A model generated the notes under the pieces. That model was not told the DNA's origin and searched no databases. It saw only the letters and a program-made list of their open reading frames with translations. Positions 52,761 through 60,350 of a stretch of 64,000 nt of DNA are shown piece by piece. Made by a program: the position numbers and the translations under genes. The stretch comes from DATFQI01 sp963816955. Lineage in GTDB: Bacteria > Actinomycetota > Thermoleophilia > Solirubrobacterales > Solirubrobacteraceae. Where the stretch lies: positions 620,001-684,000 of the forward strand of contig CAWFME010000004.1 of the NCBI GenBank assembly GCA_963816955.1, written 5' to 3'. Numbering within the stretch: position 1 is the first letter of the stretch; each line of letters begins with the position of its first letter.

Positions 52761-52766
52761 TACGAT
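52761..52766 (+). promoter_or_regulatory. -10 box of ytoQ (leaderless)
   Basis: TACGAT lies 7 nt before the ATG at 52774, giving another leaderless start in the TANNNT arrangement. Confidence 0.5.
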
Positions 52767-52773
52767 GTGGTCG

Positions 52774-53226
52774 ATGGCGTGGCAGGTCTATCTCTCAGGG
52801 GAGATCCACACCGATTGGCGCGAGCGGATCGAGCGCGGTGCCGAGGCGGCCGGCCTGGACATGCGGTTCGCCGCGCCCGTGACTGACCATGCTGCTTCCG
52901 ATGCGGCGGGCACGGCGATCCTCGGCGAGCAGGACCGCCCGTTCTGGAACGACCACCTCGGGGCCGGCGTCAATGCCATTCGCACACGCACACTGATCGA
53001 GAAGGCCGATGTCGTGGTCGTGCGCTTCGGCGAGCAGTACCGGCAATGGAACGCCGCCTTCGACGCCGGCTACGCGGCGGCGCTGGGCAAGCCGTTGATC
53101 ACCTTGCATCCGCCGGATCACGATCACGCGCTCAAGGAGGTCGACCGTGCCGCGCTGGCCGTCGCACGTGAGCCCGAGCAGGTGGTCGAGATCCTCCGTT
53201 ACGCGCTCGCAGCTCCGGCGACGTAA
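52774..53226 (+). CDS. ytoQ: YtoQ family protein (nucleoside 2-deoxyribosyltransferase-like)
   Basis: A 150-residue protein of the YtoQ family, recognised by WQVYLSGEIHTDWRERI at the N-terminus and RFGEQYRQWNAAFDAGYAAA. The fold is the nucleoside 2-deoxyribosyltransferase Rossmann-like domain; the biochemical role is not established. The start at ATG 52774 fits both the family and the -10 hexamer just upstream. Its promoter overlaps the upstream open part of the divergent acetyltransferase gene. Confidence 0.85.
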   Translation: MAWQVYLSGEIHTDWRERIERGAEAAGLDMRFAAPVTDHAASDAAGTAILGEQDRPFWNDHLGAGVNAIRTRTLIEKADVVVVRFGEQYRQWNAAFDAGYAAALGKPLITLHPPDHDHALKEVDRAALAVAREPEQVVEILRYALAAPAT

Positions 53227-53401
53227 GCAGGTCACCGCGTCGGCCGGCGCAGCCCGAATGGCGCCCCCGGCGACGACGGAGGGGCAGGGACCCGGAATTC
53301 GGCTCGAGCGCTTCATCGGCGGTCATCTGCGCTCCTTCGTGACGGTGCCCGATCAGCATTGTCGTGCTCAGTGACGATGCTCGCGTGAGTCGAGTGACCT
53401 T

Positions 53402-54043
53402 GTGGCAGGATCGCTGCCCGTGCTGCCGGGATTCGACCCCGACCTCATCCTCGCTCTGAACCTGGCCGGCACGTTCGTCTTCGGCCTCAGCGGCGGCATC
53501 GCCGGTGTGCGCAAGCGCCTCGACGCGTTCGGCGTCGTCGTGCTCGCGATCGCCGTCGGGATGGCCGGCGGCATCGTGCGCGACCTGTTGATCGGTCGCC
53601 CGCCGGAGACGTTCCGCGACTGGCGTTACCTCGCCGCAGCCGGCGCGGCTGGCATCGTGACGTACCTAGCACCGCGGTCGATCGAGCGCTCGCAGCACCG
53701 CCTCGACGTCCTGGACGCAGCGGGTCTCGCGCTGTTCTGCGTCGCCGGCGCCTCGACCGCGCTGGCCTTCCGCGTTCCGCCGGCCCAGGCGGTCGTCCTC
53801 GGCGCCATCACCGGCATCGGTGGTGGGATGCTCCGCGACATCCTCGTGAACGAGATCCCAGGCGTTCTCCGAGGCGGCCTCTACGCCGTGCCCGCCCTGC
53901 TGGGAGCAGCAATCGTGGTCATCGCGTCCGAGGCCGGCTCGCACAGCATCGCATTCCCGGTTCTCGGCATGCTCGTCTGCTTTGTCGTACGCCTCGTCGG
54001 TCTGCGTCGAAATATCAACCCACCGCGAGACACCGAGCGATAG
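53402..54043 (+). CDS. TRIC/UPF0126 cation channel family membrane protein
   Basis: A 213-residue membrane protein with six to seven helices arranged as two repeats. Each repeat carries the glycine-arginine motif: GMAGGIVRDLLIGRPPETFR and GGGMLRDILVNEIPGVLR. Bacterial TRIC proteins form trimeric potassium-permeable channels. It starts at GTG 53402 or GTG 53420. A 175-bp spacer separates it from ytoQ. Potassium flux would fit a stress-response neighbourhood, but that is inference. Confidence 0.87.
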   Translation: MAGSLPVLPGFDPDLILALNLAGTFVFGLSGGIAGVRKRLDAFGVVVLAIAVGMAGGIVRDLLIGRPPETFRDWRYLAAAGAAGIVTYLAPRSIERSQHRLDVLDAAGLALFCVAGASTALAFRVPPAQAVVLGAITGIGGGMLRDILVNEIPGVLRGGLYAVPALLGAAIVVIASEAGSHSIAFPVLGMLVCFVVRLVGLRRNINPPRDTER

Positions 54044-54143
54044 CCCGAGTGGGGCCCGCACGAGCCGGATTTGGTCCCGCGCCCCCATGAACGGCCTGCC
54101 GTGATGTCACCACGATGCATGCGTGCAAAGACGAACGAACTTG

Positions 54144-54716
54144 ATGCGCGGCGTCGACGTCGCGGTGATCGGCGGTGGGGCGGTTGGCGTGTGCTCTGCC
54201 CTGGAGCTGGCGCGGCAAGGGGCGACGGTTGCGTTGCTCGAGCGGGGCGCGGATCTTGCGTGGGGGTGCTCTGCGGGCAACGCCGGGATCGTCGGGCCGA
54301 GCCACGTTCTGCCGCTCGCCAGCCCGGCGGCCGTTCGGGACGGGATGCGATGGATGTCCCGGCCGGACAGCCCCTTCTATGTTCGGCCGAATCCCGCCAC
54401 CCGCGCCGCAGTCGAACGGACGCTGCCGACCCTGGGGAAGCGCCGGACCCTCGAGGTATGGCGTGGCTTACGCCCCTGCACGCCGGACGGCCTGCCGGTT
54501 ATTGCCCGCCCGCCGGAGATCGAGAATGTGGCACTGGCGGCCGGCCACGGGATGTGGGGGCTGCAACTGGCGCCTGTGACGGCCCTTCTTGTCGCGCAGC
54601 TGATCGCCGGCCGGACTCCGAGCCACGATCTCGACCCTCTCCGTGCGGAGCGCTTCGGTCTGCCCGCGCGGCCCCGCCGCCGGCAAACGACCACCGTCAT
54701 GGCGGGTCAGGCATGA
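54144..54716 (+). pseudogene. DadA-like FAD amino-acid oxidoreductase with internal deletion
   Basis: The frame encodes about 190 residues, less than half of a normal D-amino-acid dehydrogenase (about 410). The N-terminal FAD motif (VDVAVIGGGAVGVCSALELA, later CSAGNAGIVGPSHVLPL) runs to SPFYVRPNP. Then it jumps directly to the C-terminal part (RRTLEVWRGLRPCTPDGLPV, LAAGHGMWGLQLAPVTALL). About 220 residues holding the substrate domain are missing in frame. The product may fold but cannot be a normal dehydrogenase. Its stop overlaps the start of the next gene, so the deletion kept translational coupling. Confidence 0.8.
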
Positions 54717-54976
54717 GCGTGCTCGTCTGGTCGATGGTGGGCATCGCCCTGTGGCACTTCACGGTGCTCCTGCCCGACAAGTTCGCCGGCGGGATCATCG
54801 GAGCTTTCCTCGCCGCGCTGTTCGGGGCGTTGGTGAGCGGATACGCCTTGCCGGCACCAGGACTCCCGACCGAGAACCCGCCCGGGCTCTCAGAGGCGAT
54901 CTGGGCGCTGCCCGGCTCAGCGATCGCCCTCGCAGGGTCCTACGTCTGGGGCTCTCGCCAGGACACCCACGAGTAA
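54713..54976 (+). CDS. Small membrane protein, three hydrophobic segments
   Basis: An 87-residue protein starting at ATG 54713, which overlaps the stop of the DadA-like frame (ATGA). It has three hydrophobic stretches (residues about 3-18, 24-45, 62-80) and a hydrophilic tail (GSRQDTHE). The glycine pattern GGIIGAFLAALFGALVSGY recalls transglycosylase-associated/GlsB-like small membrane proteins, which are stress-induced in many bacteria. That comparison is tentative. Confidence 0.65.
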   Translation: MSVLVWSMVGIALWHFTVLLPDKFAGGIIGAFLAALFGALVSGYALPAPGLPTENPPGLSEAIWALPGSAIALAGSYVWGSRQDTHE

Positions 54977-54991
54977 CGAGCCTGCCGACTG

Positions 54992-55372
54992 TCAAGCGCG
55001 AGCGACCTCCGCGTGCGGCGCGGACTCGATCATCCGTCGCGTCCAGAACCTGCTGGACTGGCAGGCGAGCTGGGGTTCGCGTAGCCGGTCTGCCGTCAGA
55101 CGCAGGTGGAAGCACAGGGCCTCAGCGGAGGGCTCCAGATGGCCCCCATCCGCCGGGTCGTCGTGGCCAAGGGTCACTGCGTTAGCGGCTTGGAGCATGC
55201 CGACGGAGAGCCGGTCGAGCGCCTCCTCGATGTGTGCGAGCGCGACGCCGAGCGTTTGAGGGTCTTCGGCCGCGGAAGCGTGTGTGAGCACCTTGCCGGC
55301 CGCCCGTTGGAGTTCGTGCGCGCCGGCCTTCAGGGCCTGCTGATCATGGGGTGTCGAGCGTTCGTCGTTCAT
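54992..55372 (-). CDS. Small helical protein, paralogue family member 1
   Basis: A 126-residue, mostly helical protein without a recognised domain. The core AHELQRAAGKV...ALAHIEEALDRLSVG lines up with the two proteins at 57911-58339 and 58317-58682 (pattern A/G-x-x-L-x-x-A-A, about 18 residues, then L-x-x-I-x-x-A-L-x-x-L). No membrane segment or signal peptide. A regulon-type palindrome at 55406-55425 lies 34-53 bp upstream of its start, so it is probably induced with the stress genes. Confidence 0.65.
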   Translation of the reverse strand: MNDERSTPHDQQALKAGAHELQRAAGKVLTHASAAEDPQTLGVALAHIEEALDRLSVGMLQAANAVTLGHDDPADGGHLEPSAEALCFHLRLTADRLREPQLACQSSRFWTRRMIESAPHAEVARA

Positions 55373-55405
55373 GCCTCCGATGGTGGTCGTGCGCTAGCTG
55401 CGCGA

Positions 55406-55425
55406 CCATGGGCTCCGGGCCTCAT
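55406..55425. promoter_or_regulatory. Candidate stress-regulon operator, copy A
   Basis: CCATGGGCTCCGGGCCTCAT. It matches the site at 59091-59110 in 18 of 20 positions. Its position (34-53 bp before the helical protein gene on the minus strand) is the same as that of the other strong copies. The inner 18 bp are a near palindrome (12 of 18 symmetric). Confidence 0.6.
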
Positions 55426-55534
55426 CTGCTCCTCAGCGGCGGTCCAGCACGAACGCTGAATTGGGGTCCGTGTGACGAGCTCATGGAGTCTGGAACCAAT
55501 GGTCTCGGCCTGCCCGCGGTGGAAGGCTGCATCC

Positions 55535-55819
55535 ATGCTGTTGCGGAGGTTGAGACTCATACGAGCCCTCCGGCGCTGCGGGCGGCCGCGGAGGCTGGTC
55601 GACTGCGAGCAGTGCGGCCGCGACTTCGTGATTCCGGTCTCGTGGTCCGATCTCGACGCGGAGCGGTGGTCGATCCGCTTGCGCTGCGGCGAATGTGGGA
55701 CTGCTCGCGAGGTCGTCGTCGACAACGACGAAGCGCGCCGGTTCGAAGCCGACCTCGATAGGGGGACGCGAGAGATCGCGCGAAGCCTGGCGCGTGTAGC
55801 GCCTTCACCGAGGTGCTGA
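55535..55819 (+). CDS. Small zinc-ribbon protein
   Basis: A 94-residue protein. A basic N-terminus (LLRRLRLIRALRRCGRPRR) precedes a zinc-ribbon-like CEQC...CGEC arrangement (about residues 24-55) and an acidic helical tail (DNDEARRFEADLDRGTREI). No family name is known to me. It may bind RNA, DNA or protein. ATG 55535 is the likely start because the conserved part lies downstream of it. It ends 30 bp before a Usp gene in the same direction. Confidence 0.6.
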   Translation: MLLRRLRLIRALRRCGRPRRLVDCEQCGRDFVIPVSWSDLDAERWSIRLRCGECGTAREVVVDNDEARRFEADLDRGTREIARSLARVAPSPRC

Positions 55820-55849
55820 CCGAACACCTCAAGGGAAGCGAGGAACGAC

Positions 55850-56774
55850 ATGACCAAGATCCTCATCGGCGTCGACGGCTCTGACCGATCGGAGGACGCC
55901 GTCGCCTTCGGACGAGCGCTCGCGCTCGCCGCCAGCGCCCCGGTGATCCTGGCGACGGTGCACCAGAGGGAACCACGCCAGCCCCGGCTCGACGGATACC
56001 TCGCGCCCGCAGGGCTGCGGGAAGAAGCGGAGACGATGCTCGCCCGGTATGCGCTCATGCTCCTCGACGTCGGCGATGTTGAGCGCCGGCTCCTGGCAGA
56101 TCACTCGCCCGCCCACGCGTTGCAAGAAGCCGCCGAGCAGGCCGGCGCGGGCATCATCGTGGTCGGCTCGAGTCACATCGGCCGTCTCGGTCGCGTGCTG
56201 CCCGGCAGCACGGCGGAGCGGCTGCTCCATGGGGCTCCGTGCCCGGTGGCCGTCGTTCCCGTCGGCTTCGGAGCACACGGGCTTGCGGAGCATCCGGCGA
56301 TCGGCTGCGGCTTTCAGGCGACCGACGATGGAGCGGCCGCGCTCGAGTGCCGCAGAGGAGCTCGCGCTCGCCCTCGGAGGCTCACTGCAGGTCGTGCACG
56401 TCGTCGAGCCGCCGTCGTACCTCTACGACACGGGGGAGATGCCGCTGAACATGCCCGAGCTCGACGCGAACATGAGAGCCAACGCCGGCCGGGCGTTGCG
56501 CGAGCGCGTCGGCCACCTCAGCGCGAGGCTGCACCTCGTGGAGGGCACGGTCCACGTCGGCAGGGCCGCCGATCGGCTCATCGCCCTGTCGGAGACCGTC
56601 GATCTGATGGTCGTCGGCTCGCGCGGCTACGGCCCGCTCAAGGCAGTCCTGCTCGGCGGCGTGTCCGGACAGCTGATCCGCTCGGCTGCGTGTCCCGTGA
56701 TCGTCGTCCCGCGGGGAGCGGAGTCGACCGTCGGTTCGCTGTTCGGTCGGTCCGCCGTGGCTGACGCCTCCTGA
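55850..56774 (+). pseudogene. Tandem universal stress protein, frameshifted
   Basis: ATG 55850 follows GCGAGGAAC. The first UspA domain (KILIGVDGSDRSEDAVAFG, VVGSSHIGR...GSTAERLLHG) is intact. The second (SAAEELALALGGSLQVVHV, VVGSRGYGP...GGVSGQLIRS) is in another frame. The shift is near 56340: removing one C from GCGCTCGAG would rejoin the frames (AAASSAAEEL). Joined, it would be about 308 residues, normal for a tandem Usp. It could be a sequencing error or a recent mutation. The first domain alone would still be translated, followed by an unrelated tail. Confidence 0.8.
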
Positions 56775-56874
56775 GCGCGACTGGGGCGGAAACCTCCACG
56801 GGATGGGGGCGTCCATGCATGGCCGCGCGTCACGGCCCGCGCCACGCTGAAGCCACGCGACAGAGGAGGACACG

Positions 56875-57222
56875 ATGCGGCTGTTCAAGCGGAAGACGGC
56901 TCGGATCACGCCGAGCGCGCGCTGGCCGACGCGGTCGCGCTGGCCCAGGAGAACCGTGGACGGCTGACCGTGCTGTCCATTGCGCCGGAGCCCTCGGTAT
57001 GGGTGTTCAGCGGCTACGGGGTCCCCGTTGACATCGATGCTCTCAGCGGCCAGGTGGAGCGGGCCTGCTCCGCCATGCTCGACCGTCGTCGTGATGGGCT
57101 CGCGTGGGCGTGGCGAGCTGCGCTCACTGCTGCTCGGCAGCGTGAGCCACCACGTCCTGCAAGGGAGCCGCCTCCCGGTGCTCGTCGTTCACGGTTCGAC
57201 GAGTCCGCGGCGGATGGCGTAG
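56875..57222 (+). pseudogene. Universal stress protein remnant
   Basis: ATG 56875 has an excellent site (AGAGGAGG) but the frame soon leaves the Usp sequence. In another frame DGSDHAERALADAVALAQEN and later VERACSAMLD follow, then about 50 residues are missing. The C-terminal part, VVVMGSRGRGE...LGSVSHHVLQG, continues in a third frame to 57222. The first strand, one frame and the central loop are lost. It overlaps the 3' end of the convergent response regulator by 34 bp. A weak regulon-type site lies at 56801-56820. Confidence 0.75.
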
Positions 57223-57848
57223 CGCGTGAGCTCGACGCGGTCGCGCATGCCGAGCTTCTCGAGGATGTTCGCGCGGTGGCGCTCGACCGTCTTCTTGGAG
57301 ATGAAGAGCATCTCACCGATCTCCTCGTTGGTGTGGGCCTCCGCGACGAGCTTGACGATCTCCTCCTCGCGCGGCGTGAGCACCTCGCCGCGGCCGACCT
57401 CGCCGGCGCGCGCGCGCTCGACGTAGTCGCGCATGAGCGCGCGAACGCCTCCGGGATAGAGGAACGGCTCCCCGCGCATCGCCGCTCGGCATGCCTCCAC
57501 GAGATCGCGGTCGACCGCGCTCTTGAGCACGTAGCCCGAGGCGCCGACCTTGATCGCCTCGAACAGGTACTGCTCGTTGTCGTGCATCGACAGGATCAGG
57601 ACGCGCACCTCGGGCCGGCGCTGGCTGATCTCGCGGGCCGCCTGCAGACCCGTCTTGCGCGGCATCGATATGTCCAGGATCGCCAGATGGACGTCCTGGG
57701 CCAGGGCCTGCTCGACTGCTTCATCGCCGTCCGTCGCCTCGGCGACGACCTCGAAGTCCGGTTGGGCGTTGAGCACGGTCTTGAGACCTCGGAGGACGAT
57801 CGGGTGGTCGTCCGCGACGAGGATCCGGGTCTTGAGGGGAGTGGTCAT
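57189..57848 (-). CDS. NarL-family response regulator (DosR-like context)
   Basis: A 219-residue regulator from ATG 57848. The receiver is intact (LVADDHP, LAILDISMP, GYVLKSA), followed by a LuxR helix-turn-helix: LTPREEEIVKLVAEAHTNEEI, ending TVERHRANILEKLGM. No kinase gene is next to it; the kinase at the right edge of the window may be its partner. Given the surrounding Usp genes and shared palindromes, it is a good candidate for the regulator that binds them, as DosR does in mycobacteria; this is inference. Confidence 0.9.
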   Translation of the reverse strand: MTTPLKTRILVADDHPIVLRGLKTVLNAQPDFEVVAEATDGDEAVEQALAQDVHLAILDISMPRKTGLQAAREISQRRPEVRVLILSMHDNEQYLFEAIKVGASGYVLKSAVDRDLVEACRAAMRGEPFLYPGGVRALMRDYVERARAGEVGRGEVLTPREEEIVKLVAEAHTNEEIGEMLFISKKTVERHRANILEKLGMRDRVELTRYAIRRGLVEP

Positions 57849-57910
57849 GAGTCGGCAGTACATCCTTCCACCCATCGACGTGCGGGCCGTAGCGAAGCAG
57901 AGTGCGTGGC

Positions 57911-58339
57911 ATGGAACCCGACGCAGAACGTCTCACCGAGCACGCCGGGGAGCTGGTGTCCGCTGCGTGCCGACTGGCGGACTCCGTGGCAGATCCGTCG
58001 ACCGCGCTCCACCTGCCCGAGGCACTCGCGCGAATTGGTGACGCGCTCGACGCCTTGAGCCTCGCCTTCGAGCGCGCGCCGCATTCGCTCGTCCCCACCG
58101 GCGATCCGTTCGAACGTGTCTGCAGCCGATTCGCGCGGGCGGCAGACGCCTGGCCGGCGACCTACGGGCGCGAAGGCCCGTCCTACGAACGTCAGGCGCA
58201 GCTCCTCAGCTCCCTCTATGAGGCCGGCGCGACACTGCGCCTGTCCCGCCGAGCCTGCGCGCGAGCCAACGACCTGCTGATCGATCTGACGGCGTCGGAA
58301 GAACCCGCCGCTCATCATGCGTCTCTCGCCCGCCTCTGA
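57911..58339 (+). CDS. Small helical protein, paralogue family member 2
   Basis: A 142-residue helical protein without a recognised domain. It has AGELVSAACRLADSV...ALARIGDALDALSLAFE, which aligns with the proteins at 54992-55372 and 58317-58682. A second helical part follows (YERQAQLLSSLYEAG, ACARANDLLIDL). It is divergent from the response regulator with a 62-bp spacer and overlaps the next family member by 23 bp, so the two are co-transcribed. A GTG at 57902 is an alternative start. Confidence 0.65.
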   Translation: MEPDAERLTEHAGELVSAACRLADSVADPSTALHLPEALARIGDALDALSLAFERAPHSLVPTGDPFERVCSRFARAADAWPATYGREGPSYERQAQLLSSLYEAGATLRLSRRACARANDLLIDLTASEEPAAHHASLARL

Positions 58340-58682
58340 CCCGCTCGCACGGGCTCCCGACAACGAGCTCTACGACCGTGGAGCGGATCTCGTCGAAGCG
58401 GCGATGGCGATCCGCCGCGTCGCGGGATCGCCTGGTGCCAGCCGTGCGGTTCCGGCAGTCCTCGGGTGCATCGAGTCGGCGCTCCAGGAGCTCGTCATGG
58501 CTTCGACCGCCCTGGAACAGGCCATGGAGGAGGTCGCGGATGGCCGTACCGATCGGGTCGCCGAGCGGATGCACCGTGGCTACGCGAATCTCCACGAGGC
58601 GCTGTTCGATGCCCATACCGCCGCTGCAGCAGCTCGCTCGCTCACGAGTCGAGCCCTCGGGCGATTGGGCCGTGGGTCATGA
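58317..58682 (+). CDS. Small helical protein, paralogue family member 3
   Basis: A 121-residue helical protein related to the one just upstream and to that at 54992-55372. The shared core is GADLVEAAMAIRRV...VLGCIESALQELVMAS. The C-terminal half has further alanine-rich helices (ALFDAHTAAAAARSL). Function unknown. No membrane segment. The 23-bp overlap with the upstream gene suggests the two proteins form a complex, perhaps a mixed helical bundle. Confidence 0.62.
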   Translation: MRLSPASDPLARAPDNELYDRGADLVEAAMAIRRVAGSPGASRAVPAVLGCIESALQELVMASTALEQAMEEVADGRTDRVAERMHRGYANLHEALFDAHTAAAAARSLTSRALGRLGRGS

Positions 58683-59057
58683 AGCGCGACCGGAATCGCC
58701 ATGTTGCTCTCGCTGCGCGACGCGGCGGACGTAGGCCTCGAAGTCACGCTCGAACTGGGGCCACCATGTGGGTTCCGCAGGGGTCGTCTCGGTCTCGGGT
58801 TCCACCCGCCCGGCGAACGCCGCAAGCGCGACGGCGATCAGGCTCATCAGGAAGGCGAGGCAGCTGAGGATGATCGTCCACCCGGGACCGCGCCCGACCA
58901 ACGCGCCGAAGAGCACCGCGCCGGTCAGCGCCAGACATCCCCACCGTGTCTTGTCGAGCCGCGGCCAGCCCTCGTCGAGAACGGCTGCGAAGAAGCCGCC
59001 GCTCAAGACGAAGCCGCCGAGGGCCAGGAATTCGATCGCTGTCGGTTCGCGGCTCAT
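58677..59057 (-). CDS. Small membrane protein, four hydrophobic segments
   Basis: A 126-residue membrane protein from ATG 59057. Two pairs of hydrophobic segments are visible (FLALGGFVLSGGFFAAVL, WGCLALTGAVLFGALVG, TIILSCLAFLMSLIAVALAA). The tail (WWPQFERDFEAYVRRVAQRE) is amphipathic. No family assigned. It is divergent from the SQR-like flavoprotein gene. The strong palindrome at 59091-59110 is 34-53 bp upstream of its start and could control both genes. Confidence 0.65.
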   Translation of the reverse strand: MSREPTAIEFLALGGFVLSGGFFAAVLDEGWPRLDKTRWGCLALTGAVLFGALVGRGPGWTIILSCLAFLMSLIAVALAAFAGRVEPETETTPAEPTWWPQFERDFEAYVRRVAQREQHGDSGRAS

Positions 59058-59090
59058 GACGCGAAGCCTGCTCCGGCGAGGCGGCCTCGT

Positions 59091-59110
59091 CCATGGGCTC
59101 GGGACCTCAT
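59091..59110. promoter_or_regulatory. Candidate stress-regulon operator, copy B
   Basis: CCATGGGCTCGGGACCTCAT in the 114-bp divergent spacer between a small membrane protein gene (start 59057) and the flavoprotein gene (start 59172). The inner 18 bp are near-palindromic (12 of 18 symmetric), with GGG and GGACC elements reminiscent of DosR boxes. It serves as the reference copy for the other sites. Confidence 0.6.
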
Positions 59111-59171
59111 TGAGCGAGCGCCGCCGGCACGGCGGGCGCTTGCGCACCAGAACCTCACGAAGGAGGCGCTC

Positions 59172-60350
59172 ATGCTCGACCATCAGCAGCGATTCAAGGT
59201 CATCATCGGCGGCAGCGGGCCCGCGGCGATCGAGGCGGCACTCGTGTTGCGGCAGCTGGCCCGCGCCCGCGTCGAGGCGACGATGATCACCCCGGACGAG
59301 GAGTGCGTGCATCTGCCCATGTCGGTGCTGGCTCCGTTCGCTCGGTCCGGCAGCACCCGCTATCCGTTGGCTGCCCTGGTGGGCGATGCCGGCGCCGTCC
59401 TGCGCCGAGGAACCATCGCCTCGGTCGACCCAGCAGCGCGCGAGGTGCGCACAGCGGACGGCGAGACACTCGCATACGACGCGCTCCTGATCGCCGTCGG
59501 CGGCGTCCAGCGGTTCCCGTATCCGCGTGCGCTGGCCTACGGGGGACCGGGTGCCGAGGAGCGCATGCACGGGCTCATCCAAGACATCGAGGGCGGCTAC
59601 GTGAAGCGGGTGGCGTTTGTCGTGCACCCCGACGTCTCGTGGCCGCTGCCGCTCTACGAGCTGGCCCTCATGACGGCCGAGCGGGCCGACGACCTGTGCG
59701 CCCACGTCGAGCTGACGCTCGTAACGCCGGAGGCGTCGCCGCTCGAGCTGTTCGGGCCCGACATCGCGCGCGACGTGGGAGAACTGCTCGACGCGGCCGG
59801 GATCGCGCTGCGTACCGGCACTCGCGCCGATGTGCCGAAGTCCAACGTGGTCGGGTTGCGTCCGGGCAGCGAGCGCCTGCACGTCGATCGCGTGGTGACG
59901 CTTCCGACGCTGGCGGGGCCGAGGATCGACGGGCTGTCGCACGACGGCGCCGGATTCTTACCGGTGGATCCTCACGGCCGCGTGCGGGACGCGCCGGGCG
60001 TCTACGCGGCCGGCGACGTCACCGACTTCGGCATCAAGCAGGGCGGCATCGCGTGCCAGCAGGCGGATGCGGCCGCGGAAGCGATCGCGGCGAGCGCCGG
60101 AGCGCCGATCGAGCCGACCGCATTCGCGCCGGTCTTGCGGGCACTCCTGGTCACGGAGCACGCGGCGAGATGGCTGCACCATGACCTGAGTGCCGACGAC
60201 ACAGGAACCAGCACCGCGGCCGGGCCACCGGAAGATCCGCCCTGGACCAAGATCTCCGGCCGCGAGCTCTCGCGGCATCTCTCACAGATCCCCGCGACTT
60301 GGCGCAGAACGGGTAAGAAGCCGGTCGCGAGCGGCGCTCACAAGCCATGA
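59172..60350 (+). CDS. SQR-like FAD/NAD(P) oxidoreductase
   Basis: A 392-residue flavoprotein of the sulfide:quinone reductase/NDH-2 superfamily. It has the FAD motif VIIGGSGPAAIEAALVL at the N-terminus, DEECVHLPMSVLAPF, AYDALLIAVGG, APGVYAAGDVTDF and KQGGIACQQADAAAEAIAA, the last typical of SQR-like proteins. The paired catalytic cysteines of true sulfide:quinone reductase are not all present, so the substrate is uncertain. The start at 59172 has AAGGAGG 6 nt upstream. It overlaps the transaldolase gene by 4 bp (ATGA), so the two are co-translated. Confidence 0.82.
   Translation: MLDHQQRFKVIIGGSGPAAIEAALVLRQLARARVEATMITPDEECVHLPMSVLAPFARSGSTRYPLAALVGDAGAVLRRGTIASVDPAAREVRTADGETLAYDALLIAVGGVQRFPYPRALAYGGPGAEERMHGLIQDIEGGYVKRVAFVVHPDVSWPLPLYELALMTAERADDLCAHVELTLVTPEASPLELFGPDIARDVGELLDAAGIALRTGTRADVPKSNVVGLRPGSERLHVDRVVTLPTLAGPRIDGLSHDGAGFLPVDPHGRVRDAPGVYAAGDVTDFGIKQGGIACQQADAAAEAIAASAGAPIEPTAFAPVLRALLVTEHAARWLHHDLSADDTGTSTAAGPPEDPPWTKISGRELSRHLSQIPATWRRTGKKPVASGAHKP

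Noticed and set aside
54066..54090. Copy of the palindrome before the DadA-like gene
   Set aside because: It shares GGTCCCG and CCCATG with the strong copies but needs a 2-nt insertion in the centre; too weak to call alone.
56801..56820. Seventh copy of the stress-region palindrome before the Usp remnant
   Set aside because: Only about half of the positions agree with the strong copies, so it is mentioned but not listed as a site.
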